A stretch of 64,000 nt of DNA from Cricetomys ansorgei (GCA_026225945.1 JAMJFZ010001258.1:4695501-4759500), one strand, 5' to 3'. Counted from the first letter of the stretch, positions 33,567-46,180 are shown. A program made the numbers and translations. The notes: generated by a model from the letters alone, not told the origin.

Positions 33567-33955
33567 AGACACACACACTCTCTCTTACACACACGCACTC
33601 ACACGCATTCACGCACATATACATGTGTCCATGAGTTCACAAACACATGCATACACACATATACATGCATTCACTCACACACATATGTATCCGTGTATGC
33701 ATGCATTCGTACATAGATGCACACGCATATACATGCATTCGCACACATGTATAAGTGCATTCACTCACGCACCCATACACATGTGTACATGTATACATTC
33801 ACTCACACATACATACACACGTATACCTGTATTGACACATGTGTAAATGAATTCACACATGCACACACATATGCATGCATGCATACACATATGCACATAT
33901 ACATGTATACATGCATTCGCAGACACAGATACACGCACACGCACACGCACGCACC
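33567..33955 (+). repeat. Degenerate CA/CATGCATTC array
   Basis: CA dinucleotides are mixed with repeated acatgcattc, acacatgt and acacatat words, suggesting a decayed minisatellite grown out of a CA tract. Confidence 0.9.
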
Positions 33956-34958
33956 CCCTCTGGTGTGGAGCAGGACTTACCAAACCTGCTCTGCAAAGCT
34001 CCAGCTAGTAAATGTTCTTAGCTTTGCCGATTGCATAGTCTGCACCCATAACTAGATGAGACTGGCTGTGGACAGATGTCAGTGACTGAGTGAGGCTGTG
34101 TCACAGTAAGACGCCATTTGCGAGGCACAGGTGGCTGAGCAGCTGTAATTGCACGAAGACAGCCCGGGACAGTGTGCACGAATCCGAGCAGACAAATGAG
34201 CAGGTGTAGAAAACAGCACGATTTTTTTTTTGTTTTGGAAAAAAGCTCCACAGTACCGTTAAAGCCGTAATATTTCAGGTCCTGAAAAACGTGCTTTGAT
34301 TAAAGGAAGGGGAGCGAATTTAATCATGGCGTTCAGAGTTCTTCACGTGGAGCCATCTAGACCTTAGCCAGCATTTACGCTGCTTGTTGTTTGTTGTTTT
34401 GTTTAATTCTGTGCCTTTCAAGTGCGGTAACAACGTCTTCCGATGACGGTGATGGCGTCTTTTCTTGTTGTTGTACTATCTTTGAGAATTGCCACATGTG
34501 CTGTAGGAGCCATAGTCTACGGCGAGTGCACCCTGCGTGGCAGATGCAGGGTTTGGGCTGTGATAACGCCTGCCCAGTCCTTAGGGGAAGGAAAACAGAA
34601 AACTTCAATCGAGAAGGAGCTAAACTAAGTTATGTAAACAGCTGTGACACAGTATTTGAAGCCTCTAGAAAGAATGACTTTGGAAGTGTGTACCCTACAG
34701 TGTTTTACTGGTGTAATCTAATTTTGAGATGTTGTCTTTGCACTGGGTAGAAATACTTTAATGTTAATTGACATGAGGTTACTCTTAAATCGAAACAAAT
34801 ATTAACCTGAAGGTACCTAGTGTATAAAGATGGAGGGAGCCGAATAATAATTATGTTCACAAATTCACTCTAATCTCAAGCAACCTGTGATTTTCTCTTT
34901 CAAATGGCTTGAAAGAGCAGCACAAAATTCACAGCTTTGATCTTTTCCTGCTCAACAG

Positions 34959-35057
34959 AAGAAGTACCGTCAGCATCCAGATGCTTTGAAGTTTACCAGT
35001 ATTAAAGACACTCCGGAGATGGTCCAGGCCAGGATTAGTTACACCCAAGCAGTGGAT
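34959..35057 (+). CDS. Nrap: Nrap exon 26, super-repeat 3, module a
   Basis: A 99-bp exon: KKYRQHPDALKFTSIKDTPE, then MVQARISYTQAVD, donor gtaagt. It opens the third super-repeat and resembles exons 15, 21, 32 and 37. The module ends AVD, so the motif serine is missing. Confidence 0.96.
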
Positions 35058-36556
35058 GTAAGTGATAATGTATATACATTACGACTCTGAGAGTGGGCTC
35101 TCTCAGCAGTGCGATTGAAGCGAGGGGATGGCGGGCCTGCTCCTTCTGTCGTCCAGAGGATGAAGGGACCCCTTGTCTTTTATGCAGCTCCCCTTGGTGG
35201 GGTTGCTTCCTCATTAGGATGCAAATGGGGCGTTCCTGGACTCAGCATGCCAAGTGGGGCTCTGCCTCCGCTGCTGCTTGGATGCCCCCCTTCCTTGCAT
35301 CTACAGAGCCTGCAGATCTGTGACCAGGAGGCCATTCCCCCTTTCTCCTTTTGTTCCAAAATGGTGTTTTTCAGAGCTAGAACTCTGAGTAACGTTCCGG
35401 CTAATTGGAATGAGGAAGCCGTGCTTGGGGCTCTTTGGGATCCGAGGGCAGGAATGGATATTGTGTTCTCATTTCCCCAAGCTTTTAAAAAATGATTTGA
35501 GGCTGATTTGTGGACATTAGCCTGATTTTTAAGGCATTTTCCATAATCTGTATATTACAGGAAACCAAGATTTGACCCAATGCTCAGTTCATTAGAGGCT
35601 AACTGGAACATTGAGGTCTTATAAAAACTCCCTTAAGCACAAGAATTAACTGGCTGCTACTACTGAGTGAAGTCTGCAGATCTGTGTCTAAGGAAGACTT
35701 GGCTTTGAAATATCTTAAAATGTTCAACTTCCGACACACAAAAATACTTACAAACCTTGGGGATCCAGCTTTCAAAATCTCCTCTATGGCTTTATAAGAA
35801 ATCCTGGTTGGTCCTTTTTCTACAGGTACCCCAAAAGGGCCTGGGCACTCTTCAGGCTATGAAAGCGCACGATTCCCAGACTTAGGAGTTGATTTCTTGT
35901 TTACCTGCTCACCTGAGTCAAATTGAATTCTGAGAAGCCCAGTTGGATAAGCATTTTTTGAGGAAGAAAAGCACATGCTGTGTCCTTACCCTAGCCAACT
36001 CTAGGGGGCACTGCTGGGATGTGCTAGGCTTCGGGCCGGAAAAAGCAGGATTTAGGAACTTTCTTAGGTGGCTACGCCAACTCTGTATGTCATCTAGCAA
36101 ACTCACAGGCTGTCAGAAGCTCGGTCAGGATTCTGGGTGAAGGACCCCTGAACCTTCTAGGAGGACATTTGTTAGGTCAGGAATCCTAGAGGGTGTGGAA
36201 GGGAGGAAGGTAGAGGTGGGCTCCCTCACCTGCAGGATGGCCATGGCCTATGTGCCTTCTGGGTCCCTCTGCCCCTCTTGCATGGCTTGGGGTGAATAGC
36301 CAGATGAGTCAAGGGCATCAGGACCTCGTTTTCTCCAGCTGACGCTGCAGCAGTGCTTAGGGATCTAACACTGGTGGCCGGGAAGGTTCCCACCCGTCAC
36401 GCTCTGAGTGGAAAAGCGGAGGCCCCCGTGTTAGCTGTGAGAGATGGCGCAGAGGCAGGCACCCAGCAGCTGCAGGCCCTCTGTCTCCTGGAGTACGGCA
36501 TGGCTGCCGGCTGCTTGAGGGAGGCTCTGGGTTTAATGACCTCTCTCCATCCACAG
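35058..36556 (+). other. Nrap intron 26, nothing recognised
   Basis: About 1.5 kb; no SINE, tandem repeat or module that I can name. Confidence 0.42.
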
Positions 36557-36661
36557 AGACTGTACAGGGAGCAAGGGGAGAACATGAAGCACCATTACAC
36601 GCAGACTGTGGACTTGCCGGAAGTCCTGCTGGCCAAGCTGAACTCCATGAACATCAGCGAG
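36557..36661 (+). CDS. Nrap: Nrap exon 27, super-repeat 3, module b
   Basis: A 105-bp exon: RLYREQGENMKHHYTQTVDL, then PEVLLAKLNSMNISE, donor gtgaaa. The HHYT centre, the AKLNSMN segment and the ISE end are module-b features. It starts R-L-Y, like exon 33. Confidence 0.96.
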
Positions 36662-37021
36662 GTGAAACTGCCTGAGGGATGCTGGGTTCAGAGACAGGGG
36701 CAGGGGTGGGGATGGGGGTGGAGGTGAGGGTTGGGGGGTGGCTTTATGGACCTGTTCCGGGTTGTCACTGTGTTGGTATTTATGCTTGCTCTGAGCAAGG
36801 GGATTCACACGTGTGTTGTTCTGGATCCTGCAAATGATGTAGCTGGTCCTGTGCAAGACACATGCTCACTGGAGAAGTACCTTCCTCAGTGCCGATGCCT
36901 CTATACAAAGGAGCAGAAACACAGGAGCATCTCAATAAAGCTAGCTGTGTCTGGTGGCCGTGCCAAGGACACCTTTGGGGATCCTAACTCTTCTCTATAG
37001 CCTCTTAAGTACTCCGCACTC

Positions 37022-37190
37022 AAGCCAGGTGGTGGTGGCGCACACCTTTAATCCCAATACTCTGGAGGCAGAGGCAGGTGGATCTCTGTGAGTTCAAGGC
37101 CAGCCTGGTCTACAGAGTGAGTTCCAGGACTGCCAGACTTACAACAGAGAAACCCTGTCTTGAAAACAGAACAAAACGAAGTAAAACAAA
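37022..37190 (+). repeat. B1 SINE, sense, well preserved
   Basis: ggtggtggcgcacaccttta, atcccaatactctggaggca, ggatctctgtgagttcaagg and ccagcctggtctacagagtg, then an AAAAC-rich tail: a nearly complete + strand B1. Confidence 0.93.
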
Positions 37191-37543
37191 ACACCTTCTC
37201 CCATCATTCCTGGTCTTTGGTAGGGGTGTTTAGCTATTCTCTATCTTGTATAATGAGATATACAAACAGCATTATGCCTCCTTAATCCAATGATCTTGCT
37301 GCTCAGTAAGATCTAGGTCTGTCAAATGCCAAAGCTCTTGCTTTGCCCATCGTCCCCGCTATGGCTTCACCTGCCAAGGGTGGGTGGAGGCAGGAGCTGA
37401 CTCTTGGATAATCCATCCTAAGCCACAGTGATTTCTAATCCCCAGGTGGGGCTGTGGGTGGGAGAGAGAAACCCACAGCAAGCTAGATTCCCGTTGGGGA
37501 AACGCAGTGTAGACCGTCAGCTCTGTGCCTCTGTCCTTGCCAG

Positions 37544-37651
37544 ACTCGCTATAAGGAATCCTGGAGCCGACTCCGAGACGGCGGATACAAGCTGAGGTTG
37601 GATGCCCTTCCCTTCCAGGCAGCAAAGGCATCCGCTGAAATTATAAGTGAT
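37544..37651 (+). CDS. Nrap: Nrap exon 28, super-repeat 3, module c
   Basis: A 108-bp exon: TRYKESWSRLRDGGYKLRLD, then ALPFQAAKASAEIISD, donor gtgagc. It is very close to exon 34 (the same YKESW start and the LPF-Q/R-AA centre), and both are useful references for the disrupted exon 39. Confidence 0.97.
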
Positions 37652-38183
37652 GTGAGCATCCAGTCCTGGGATGTCTAATCCCAACCCGTTTCCAGTTCTT
37701 TTACCTCTAACTCTTGCCTTCTTTTGCCTGCGGATATAATATCCTCTCCTGTCCGAACTGACTGTGTCAGGGCGATCGGATAATGGCCAGTGAGAAAGAG
37801 TGTACCTTACACAAAAGGTTCCCCAGCCTGGGGCACAAAGCCAAAGGCTGGACTGTAAACACAGAACCCAGGCAGATGAAATGCACCCTCCACACTAAGA
37901 GTTTTCAGAAAGCCAGCCTGTGAAGAGCCCGCTAACAATGCCTGCATCTTCTCCTAGCCCGGGCCGCCCACGTGCTAACGCTTCTGCCGTTTCAAATTGG
38001 AGCCCTGTAGTCATTGGGAGTCTTGCATATGAAAGAATAGACTTTTTGACGACTCCCGCGCATTGGCTTTTAACTCACCCAGTTACTGTCAAAAGAACAA
38101 AACATTTTCGCCCAATACCCACCTCTTCCATTCTGCGTCCCTGTCCCTGAGCTGTTACTCTCTCCCGCTCTCTTTCCCTTTAG
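37652..38183 (+). other. Nrap intron 28, nothing recognised
   Basis: A 532-bp intron with no repeat that I can name. Confidence 0.42.
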
Positions 38184-38297
38184 TACAAATACAAAGAAGC
38201 GTTTGAGAGAATGAAAGGACAGATGCTTGGCTCCCGGAGCTTGGAAGATGACCTCAGCCTCGCGCATTCAGTGCACGCGACCTCGCTGCAGAGCGAT
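38184..38297 (+). CDS. Nrap: Nrap exon 29, super-repeat 3, module d
   Basis: A 114-bp, 38-codon exon: YKYKEAFERMKGQMLGSRSL, then EDDLSLAHSVHATSLQSD, donor gtaagt. It is the full-length form of module d; with exon 30 it equals the 312 bp of exons 24, 35 and 40. Confidence 0.97.
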
Positions 38298-38725
38298 GTA
38301 AGTGGGAGGAGATGCGGGAGCCGCGGCCCCCTGATGGTGCTCCCGGCACACCCGGCACACCAGCGCAGGTCGCCCAGCCATCGGGAGTGGGTGATGCTTC
38401 TGGTGCCGATTTGCTGTGTAGAGTTACGAAACCACCCCTGGGTTTCAGCTTCTTCCACCCTGAAACGAGGTTGGATTTGTGGAGCCCTTGTTTCCTTTCT
38501 GAGCTGGGTGCTCTTTGATTTGGATTTAGGTGGCCTGTGGATCATGTTTGTCCTGCAGAGATAATCGGTAGGGGTCTACAGAGTGAATGACCGCAAATGT
38601 TTAGGAATGGAAAAAGATTTCTATGGAAGTTCTAGATGGTGTGTTAGAAGCTAGACTGGCTTCCTGGAAGCTACAGTCAGTTGAGGTTACTCATAGTTCT
38701 GTGTAGGTCGGGTATGTACTTGCCT

Positions 38726-38728
<3 letters not shown>

Positions 38729-38765
<37 letters not shown>

Positions 38766-38784
38766 ACACCCACACACACACACC
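38729..38784 (+). repeat. (CA)n microsatellite
   Basis: CA dinucleotides with two CCCA interruptions near the right-hand end. Confidence 0.95.
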
Positions 38785-39961
38785 CTGTTCTTAATCGTGT
38801 ACTTTGCTCACATAAACGTAGGTACTTGATTTGCTACCACCCTCTGACAATTAATGTGACCCTGTAGACTCTGGCATGCACGTGTATGCACAACCTCCTT
38901 GCACATGTGTAAGGGGCAGTGTCAGGGGTGGAGGCTGTCCCCGTCACGAGGCCGAGGCCTAGCCTACGTGTCATCTCCTTTAACGGCCAACCTATCTCTC
39001 TAGGGTCGGCACTTCGCAGTCATTCTGGCTTACTGATGAGGAGGTCGAGACGGAGTGGTACAGTCCCTTGCCCAGAGTTGGCCGACATGGTGGCAGCTTA
39101 GGGCAGGGCAGCGCTCTCTCGCCCTCCGTCCTCTCCCTCTTTCCTGTCCCACGGCTTCATTTGTTCCCTGGCTGTTTGCCCCCTCACTCACTTTCCTTGT
39201 TTTCAGGGTTGCTGGTCTCTGAGGATGGAATTAGATGGGGGTTGGCCTTGTTCTGAGGGTTAGGGTGCGATCAGTGGTGTGAGGGAGGGAGGCTTGGGCT
39301 GCCCGGTTGGGTTGAAGCCCCAGAGGGCGTCAGCAAAGGGAAAGGGTACTGACTGTGCACCTGATTTCCGAGGAGGCCCCAGGTTACATGGCTCCCCAGG
39401 GCAGGTGGGGCTGGTGAGCCTGGAGTGGGCTCACCCCTCATTTTTCAGGATATGTGTTTGGCTTTGGGAATGACTATCCTCAGGACAAACAGCTATCTAC
39501 TCCCGCTGGCTCTAAGATTGACTAGGAATTCATCTGATGTTTGATGAAGCTCTTTGCCAGGTGGGGTGACAGGAGAATCCCTGAACTGGAGCAGATATTG
39601 AGGGAAAGACACATTGGGTGGAGTACAGGTTACCCAGGAGCCTTCCTGACTCTGTAGAAATGAGGGGACCCAGGAGACTGACAAGGGATTCATTGGCATT
39701 TGATCTGTCTCCTGTCTGTATTTTCCCCTAGTAAGGGAGCCACGGCCCCTGTACCCAGGCCAGTGACTTTTAGGGACCAAGGGTTACAAAGCCAGGAGCC
39801 GGACTCAGGCATGCTTATTAGATCTGTGCCCACAGGAGGGAGTATGGGCCTGCGTCAGTGTCTCTGGTTGATGGGACAGTTGCCTCTCAGTTGACCTCCC
39901 TGATGGTCCTGTGGAAACAGTAGCTTTGAAATAGTGGCTGTCGATCTATCTGCCCCTCTAG
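38785..39961 (+). other. Nrap intron 29, right part, possible MIR
   Basis: A weak MIR-like stretch around 38985-39080 (a gatgaggaggtcgagacgg-like core) is the only candidate; the remainder is unremarkable. Confidence 0.35.
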
Positions 39962-40159
39962 GTGAATTACAAGAAAGGCTTTGAACACTCAAAGGCTCAC
40001 TTCCATCTGCCGCTGGACATGGTAACCTTGGTGCATGCCAAGAAGGCTCAGACCCTGGCCAGCGACCAGGACTACAGACATCCGATCCCCCAGTACACAT
40101 CCTTGGCAGAAGACCTGAGGCTGAGCTGTGCCAAGAAAGCTCACAAGTTGCAGAGTGAG
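39962..40159 (+). CDS. Nrap: Nrap exon 30, super-repeat 3, modules e+f
   Basis: A 198-bp exon: VNYKKGFEHSKAHFHLPLDM to TLASD, then QDYRHPIPQYTSLAEDL to KLQSE, donor gtaaag. It is the same length and order as exon 19. Unlike exons 19, 24 and 35, it is not followed by a TG tract. Confidence 0.97.
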
Positions 40160-40384
40160 GTAAAGATGCTGGGCCCTTTTCCTGGCAGCTCAGCCCGCAA
40201 GGCAGTGTCCCTCAGCTCCTCTTGGCTCCAGGAAGCCTCCAGAGGTCAGGAATCCCAAACTTTCCTTCTTTGGAAATCTAGCCCAAGAGCTTCCACACAG
40301 TCCTAAGGCGCAGTCACACGGCTCTAATGAGAACAGCCGCTGCTCCTTGAGTATTTCTCCTAATTCAAAGCAGTTTTGAAATCA

Positions 40385-42158
40385 CCTCATTCGATCCCCA
40401 TAGTATCCCTGAGTTAGCAGCCCTTATTGTCCGGAGACATTGTACAAGACACTAGGAGGGCAGGTCAGCGGTCTCAGATGAGTCACCTGCACGTGAGGCG
40501 TGGGGCTGCTGGGTCTGTGCAGCGGTACGCTGCAATCTTCTTCCCTCGGTTCAGGGAAGGAGTGAGGGAAGATAGAAATCTTTTACAAGCGGTCTTGATA
40601 GAGAAAGAGAGAAAGGTAGAAATCTTCACAGCCTCTTTTTAGGCTGTCCTAAGCTCGACTCTCTCCAACCTTTGTTCTCTTAGGAATTATCTCAGTAGAC
40701 AGCAACCCAACCAAGGAACCATCAACCAACACCCACCCCGACTCTCGGGCTTCAGACCTTTTTTACCCTAAGTAAAAGTTCCCATCAATCTATGCGGCAT
40801 GCAATCCCAAAGACAAGCTACAGGTGCCAGAACAGCTACACCCAACCAAATTACAGCCACCTGCATCAAGCATTCCAATTCCAACTCGTAAACAGCTATA
40901 CCACAGCTGGGGCGGGAACACGAACCTCTAGTGACTAGTCAGTCAAACCAAAAAGCTTTTCTTAACATAAAAACTTCAAGTGTTCCTCCACGGACTTGAG
41001 CGTGAGGCACCACCTGGGTCTGTGAGTTTCCAGATTTTCTTCCTGGTAGAAAACCTTCTTGCTGTTTTATGGGAAGGGCACAGAGCAGAGCCAGGCAGTC
41101 AGGCCCTGGAGAATGCCTCCCAGGGCGTCTTGGTCCCTGTGAGACATCTTCACTCCTCTGACGGCATGTCTGACTCCTAATGCCTGTTCTACAAGGCGAG
41201 GAGGCGCAGGGGAGACAGGCAGCCTTACACTCCCTAGGAAATGGGGCTCCCCGTTCCTCCCATTGGGGAGGAAATGCCTCCTCAAAGCAACAGCACCCCT
41301 GGTACCCTCCTTTCTTCCCAGCCTGCTAGGCTTGCCCAACCCAGGCAGGTGCAGGCAACAAGGCCCCGTGGGGGAAACTGAGACCTCCGTCTCACGTCAG
41401 CAGTGTGCGCAGCCAGACAGTCCTCAGATCTGGAATCTGCCATCTCTTGGAACACCGTGCGCATGGACAGCTTTTTTGGCATGACAGTGACTGTCAGGAA
41501 CCTGAGCACAGCTGTGGGGACCAGGGGACTGCCACGCTCATTTTAGGCCAGTTGTCAGTTACTCATAGCCCTGGTGCTCACCCTGACTGGTGCCATGGTG
41601 ACAACTGGAAGGCAGAAAACCCAGGGGGTTCTTTGCTGGCTGAGGGGAGTAAATTTGGGTATTCTTTAAACTGTCATTCTGCATCGCTCAGGTGAATACG
41701 CGTGCTCTTGCCCGCACAGGTGCAGACCCAAGTGAGTCTTTGCCAAGCTGTTCTGGATTCATTCATCAGTTCTTCCTTAACCCATGATTAATTAATACCA
41801 CCCACTGCTGCTGGTTTTCGTTTGAAAGATCGATTAAACCATTTGTACGTTTGCCCCCAGACACCCGACTTTCTAGCCGCGAGCCTCCCCGGCATTTACG
41901 TTTTAATAGCCCACATTAAAACAAAAACCCACCCGGCGTCCTGTCACAGCTCCTCACAGTGAAGCGACAGCCGAAGGTTTCCTTCTGACCCACGTCCTCC
42001 CCATCGAGCGCTGACTGAGAGGCGCTGTTGAGTGGCACCACATCTGCACAGACAGGCCGAGGCTGCCTGGAGTCCTAGCCGTGCGCTTTCATGAGAGCCG
42101 GCTTCTCCCGCTTCTTTGTTCAGAGTTCGGCTTTCTGATGTCTGTCTGTCCCTCGCAG
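40385..42158 (+). other. Nrap intron 30, MIR-like and A/C-rich segments
   Basis: A MIR-like stretch lies near 40385-40500. An unusual A+C-rich segment around 40680-40970 may be part of an LTR or other old element that I cannot classify. I see no module in the rest. Confidence 0.35.
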
Positions 42159-42263
42159 AATCTGTACCGCTCGGACTTGAACTTCATGCGTGGTGTTCCC
42201 TGTGTCATTCCTGGCACATTGGAGATCGAAGGGAGAAAGAAAGCCTCTGAGCTCATCAGTGAG
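42159..42263 (+). CDS. Nrap: Nrap exon 31, super-repeat 3, module g (degenerate signature)
   Basis: A 105-bp exon: NLYRSDLNFMRGVPCVIPGT, then LEIEGRKKASELISE, donor gtaacg. The position of the W-x-K-G-x-G-W signature reads FMRGVPC: both tryptophans and the second glycine are replaced. I recall an equally degenerate motif in human NRAP, so this is probably an old change. Confidence 0.96.
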
Positions 42264-42436
42264 GTAACGTGGGACTCCAGAGTGTGTGCTGGAGGTACAG
42301 GATGTCCATGGCAGACACCCCAGTGGATCTGTGTCCCCTGCCCAGGCAGCTGGAGGTTAAGCTGTCACTTCTTGCCTGGTGCACTTGTTCTTACTGGAGT
42401 TTCCATTCAGTCTGGACACCATCTAAGAAAGCGTGG

Positions 42437-42665
42437 TGGGGACCGGGGAGATGGCTCAGTAGATGAAGTTTAATGAGCAGGCATGAGGCCCGAAGTTTAC
42501 ATCTCAGCATGGACTTAAATAGCCAGGCACCATGGTACGTGTCTGTAGTCCCAGTTCTGGGGCAGTGGAGACGGGGTTCCTGGAGCTCACTGGCCAGCAA
42601 GTCAAGCTGAGTCAGTGAGTCCCAGATTCAGCGGGAGACCCTCTCAGGAATAAACATTGCCCTCT
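42437..42665 (+). repeat. RSINE1/B4-type SINE, sense
   Basis: ggggagatggctcagtagat (head), then atagccaggcaccatggtac, cctggagctcactggccagc, and gattcagcgggagaccct: a + strand RSINE1/B4 order. Confidence 0.75.
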
Positions 42666-42671
42666 GGCTGT

Positions 42672-43003
42672 CACACACATGCACATGCATGCACACACAT
42701 GCACATACTGGACACACATTGCACACTTACACATGCACACACTGCACACACATACATACATGTAAACACACACACACTACACACACACATGCGCATACTG
42801 GACACACATTGCACACCTATACATGCACACACTGCACACACACACACATACATGTATACACACATTACACACATGCATACATGTACACATGCACACACAC
42901 TGCACACCTACACATGCACACACGCATACATACATGTACACATACACACCACACACACACATGCATACACGTACATATGCACAGACATACACACACACAA
43001 GAA
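42672..43003 (+). repeat. CA-rich minisatellite
   Basis: CA dinucleotides with recurring ggacacacattgcacac and tacatgta words; parts repeat with spacing of roughly 100 bp. It grows from the tail of the SINE to its left. Confidence 0.9.
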
Positions 43004-43223
43004 TATCAAGGCAGTTCCTTTATTAACATGTAAGACTGATTCATGCACTCATAAGATGTATTTCTCCAGCTTATTTGAAGGGCAGCCCTGTGGTACAGTG
43101 GAGAGCAGGCAGGCTTTGTAAGCCAACCAATAAGATACTGAAATTCTAGGTCAGCTCTCACTTGCTTTGTGACTTCAGTGTAGTTACCTGCCCTTTCTGA
43201 TCCCCATATTCTAAATTAGTCAC

Positions 43224-43237
43224 GGGGGGGGGGGGGG
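43224..43237 (+). repeat. Run of 14 G
   Basis: A homopolymer tract on the coding strand, a likely site of sequencing or length variation. Confidence 0.95.
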
Positions 43238-43754
43238 TTACACAGAATGCCTTTTGTTTGGGTTTTGTAAGGATTGACAGTGAGTGATCAAATCCCAGCG
43301 CTTCTCTGCTATGTTTGAAATGGCCGCTATGTGCTTTGTTATTTCTTGGTAAAAATGTATAGTGTCAGAATTTTAAGCTCTGCAGATACATGGGGACCCT
43401 TACTCTCCCCAAGAGGTGACTTGAGTTGATGTACATGGTGGACTCGAGGACAGGGTGGCAGTGGGAAGAGGCTTGGCACCAGCTTGCAGGCTAAGGTGGC
43501 AGCCAGTGCCCACTGCAGAAAGGGGTCCTGGGCTCTGCGTCTGTAGGATAGTCTCTACCCTGAAGCTCTCCAGGGCCCAAGTCCATCAGAGTCCCATGTG
43601 GACCTTCAAAGAACCCATAGAGACTGGGCTCTGCCAGTGGCTTTCTGAATCCTGGTGCGGGCAGGGCAGGTGGGGTGTGTGAGGGGTGCATGTTTGCGTG
43701 TGCACTTGTGAGTGTGTACATGGGGCCTACGTGTTGTTTCTTAGGAGCCATCCA

Positions 43755-43865
43755 CCTTGCTTTTTGAGACAGGCAGGCTGGCCAGTGGGCCCCAGGGATG
43801 TGCCTGTCTCTGCCTCCCCAGTGCTGAGATTACAAGTGTGTAGCCCAATACCCAGCCTTTCTCAG
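43755..43865 (-). repeat. RSINE1/B4-type fragment, antisense
   Basis: ggccagtgggccccagggat, then ctgtctctgcctccccagtg and ctgagattacaagtg: the reverse of the RSINE1/B4 centre. Confidence 0.6.
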
Positions 43866-44014
43866 GTGTGTGGCTTTGAAGGTGCACAGTTGGCTTTGTG
43901 TGTCCTCAGTGTGAGGTCACCAAGTCTCATCAGGTACAGACTGTAAGTGTGGTTGGTCCTGTTTGCCTGGCAGAGGGGATGGATGGCTGGATTCTGGAGT
44001 GACGGGCTGGTGGC

Positions 44015-44275
44015 CTGGGCAAAAGGAGGCGTTAGCGTGTATAGTGGCACACACAGTTGCAGTGCGGGGAAAGCAGAGGCAGAAGGATCCCGGGCTCTCT
44101 GGCCAGGCAGGCTGCATAGCCAACAAGTTCCAGATCCAGTGAGCTCCCTGTCTCATAAAGAAGTGTTTGTAGGTATTTGTAGTGTTCCTGAGGAACAACA
44201 CCCCACATTATCCTCTGGCACCCACAACCATGTGCACGAAGGGGGACACACATGCACACACACAGCACACACAAG
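44015..44275 (+). repeat. RSINE1/B4-type SINE, sense
   Basis: gtatagtggcacacacagtt, gccaggcaggctgcatagcc and ccagatccagtgagctccct, ending in a CA-rich tail. It is diverged. Confidence 0.65.
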
Positions 44276-44336
44276 GTTTTAATTAGGATTACAGCACTGC
44301 CTTCTCTCTTAACAAGCTATCTTTTTCCTTTCTCAG

Positions 44337-44435
44337 AGTAAATACCGCCAGCATCCTGGGTCATTCAAGTACACAGCTGTGACGGACACTCCCAACCTTC
44401 TGCATGCCAAGTTCAGCAACCAGATCACCAACGAG
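44337..44435 (+). CDS. Nrap: Nrap exon 32, super-repeat 4, module a
   Basis: A 99-bp exon: SKYRQHPGSFKYTAVTDTPN, then LLHAKFSNQITNE, donor gtaaaa. The YRQHP start is shared with exon 26. The end is TNE. Confidence 0.97.
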
Positions 44436-45662
44436 GTAAAACTCCTGGTGGCCTTGCAAGGATGGCTAGATTTAAAAAGAAAAACAATGCATGTGAATTT
44501 TTGTGGGCTGGGGAGGGGAAAGGCATTCGTGTTTGTGGCGGGATTTGGGAAGGAAAGCACATTTCATACAAGGCTTAAACATCTTGCAGAGTTGGGCGTC
44601 TGCGTGAGAATGCAGTCTGACTCCTCTAGACAGAGGCAGGTTGAAGTCCCAGACTCAATCCCCACTCTGGAGCTGCTGGATCTAAAGAGTCACCGGGCAA
44701 GGCCCTAGCTGACTCTGTTGCGCATAGGAGACTGAGAAAGGCTGGCCTGCAGTTCTCTCTGGGCAGATGGTGACTCACTAGCATGCTTATTTATGGAGGA
44801 CTGTGGCTGCCCGGAGGCGGGACTCGAGTATGGATTCTTGACCTTTGCCTCACTTGATCTCAGCCACTCGCTACTCGGTCTATTCACCCCAGCGTTTACT
44901 GTCCCCGGTAAAAAGGAAAGGGAGGGGAGGGGTCTCCTCTTCTGAGGTCAGCGTCCCTGCCCTCCTGGCTCTCACACCCTCTGAGCAGACACATATTATC
45001 AGATCGTTTCCGTTTTTTAAGATTCTCCCAACTCTGGCTTTCAGAAGTTATGTGGAGATCTGGCTATTTTTACTTTTCGCCTCCGCATTCGACCCAAGCC
45101 TTCAAAAGCTGGAAGTGGCAGCTGGAGATACGGACACCCAAAGAGACAGAGTTCGCCACCTCACGCGGGAGGCCATCGGTTTAAAACCCTCACTTGTCCT
45201 TTCCTGCCTCTCTCCCAGCTGTGGGCTGACTGTGTTTTAGGGTGGCCTCTGACCTTGCCGAAGCCATCAAGCACTGACCCATTTCTGATGACAGGGACAG
45301 GTCCTCCGGGGCTGCCCTGGCTCAGCTCCCTCTCAGAGGGATCCCGAGGTGCCAGGAAGGGTGCAAACCAGGGCTACTTCTTTCCATCGGCAGGGCTTCT
45401 GCTACGCGTCCCAGATCTGAGGGTCGTCCTGTGCTGTATCGGGGTAAACGATTTCAGCACCATCTCCTCTTGTACCTCCCTCAGTATCTAGTAAAGCAAA
45501 TTTCAGCTCCTCCCACTCCACTACATTTGATCAGACGTCCCCAGCCCAGGCTGGAGCCCTGTCCAGGGAGGCCTTCCGCCATCTTGCTTTCCCCAGCCGC
45601 ACGCACAGGATGCACATACTTCTTGTCTTCTCGCTGGTTATTTATGTTTACTTTGGGTGCAG
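44436..45662 (+). other. Nrap intron 32, nothing recognised
   Basis: About 1.2 kb of mixed-composition intron. Several open frames lack nebulin features and splice context. Confidence 0.42.
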
Positions 45663-45767
45663 CGCCTCTATAAAGCAGCTGGTGAGGGTGTGCGACACCA
45701 ATACACAGCGACCCTTGGTCTGCCTGAGTTCGTCCGAGCAAAAACCAACGCAGCCAACCTGAGTGAG
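45663..45767 (+). CDS. Nrap: Nrap exon 33, super-repeat 4, module b
   Basis: A 105-bp exon: RLYKAAGEGVRHQYTATLGL, then PEFVRAKTNAANLSE, donor gtaagc. The RHQYT centre and AKTNAANLSE end are module-b features. Confidence 0.97.
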
Positions 45768-46072
45768 GTAAGCTTTTCTCCTGCTGCAGTGCAAGCATGC
45801 TCCGAGGCTTCCAGCCTTGTGTCCCACGTGTGACCCAACAGCCCTTTCCCTGCCACTTGCTGATGCTTTCAGAGGCCCATGTAAAACCCACACGCGTGTT
45901 ACGTCTGCTCAGATCCTGCCTCAAGGCATGCGAGTTTGTGAAACAGAGAGCATTTGCGGCTCACAAACGGGTTCTAGGACACCTTGCTATACACGAAAGG
46001 GCATGCAGCCTTTATTCACGGATTCATGCAGCTTTTTCTTTTTAAAAAGATATACACGTGTTCCCACTGTAG

Positions 46073-46180
46073 GCGAGATACAAGGAGTCTTGGCATAACC
46101 TTCGCGCTCACGGCTACAAGCTGACGGTAGACGCTCTCCCCTTCCGGGCTGCGCGGGCCTCCGGAGACATAGCCAGCGAT
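46073..46180 (+). CDS. Nrap: Nrap exon 34, super-repeat 4, module c
   Basis: A 108-bp exon: ARYKESWHNLRAHGYKLTVD, then ALPFRAARASGDIASD, donor gtgagt. The intron before it is only 305 bp and holds nothing recognised. It is a paralogous reference for exon 39. Confidence 0.97.
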
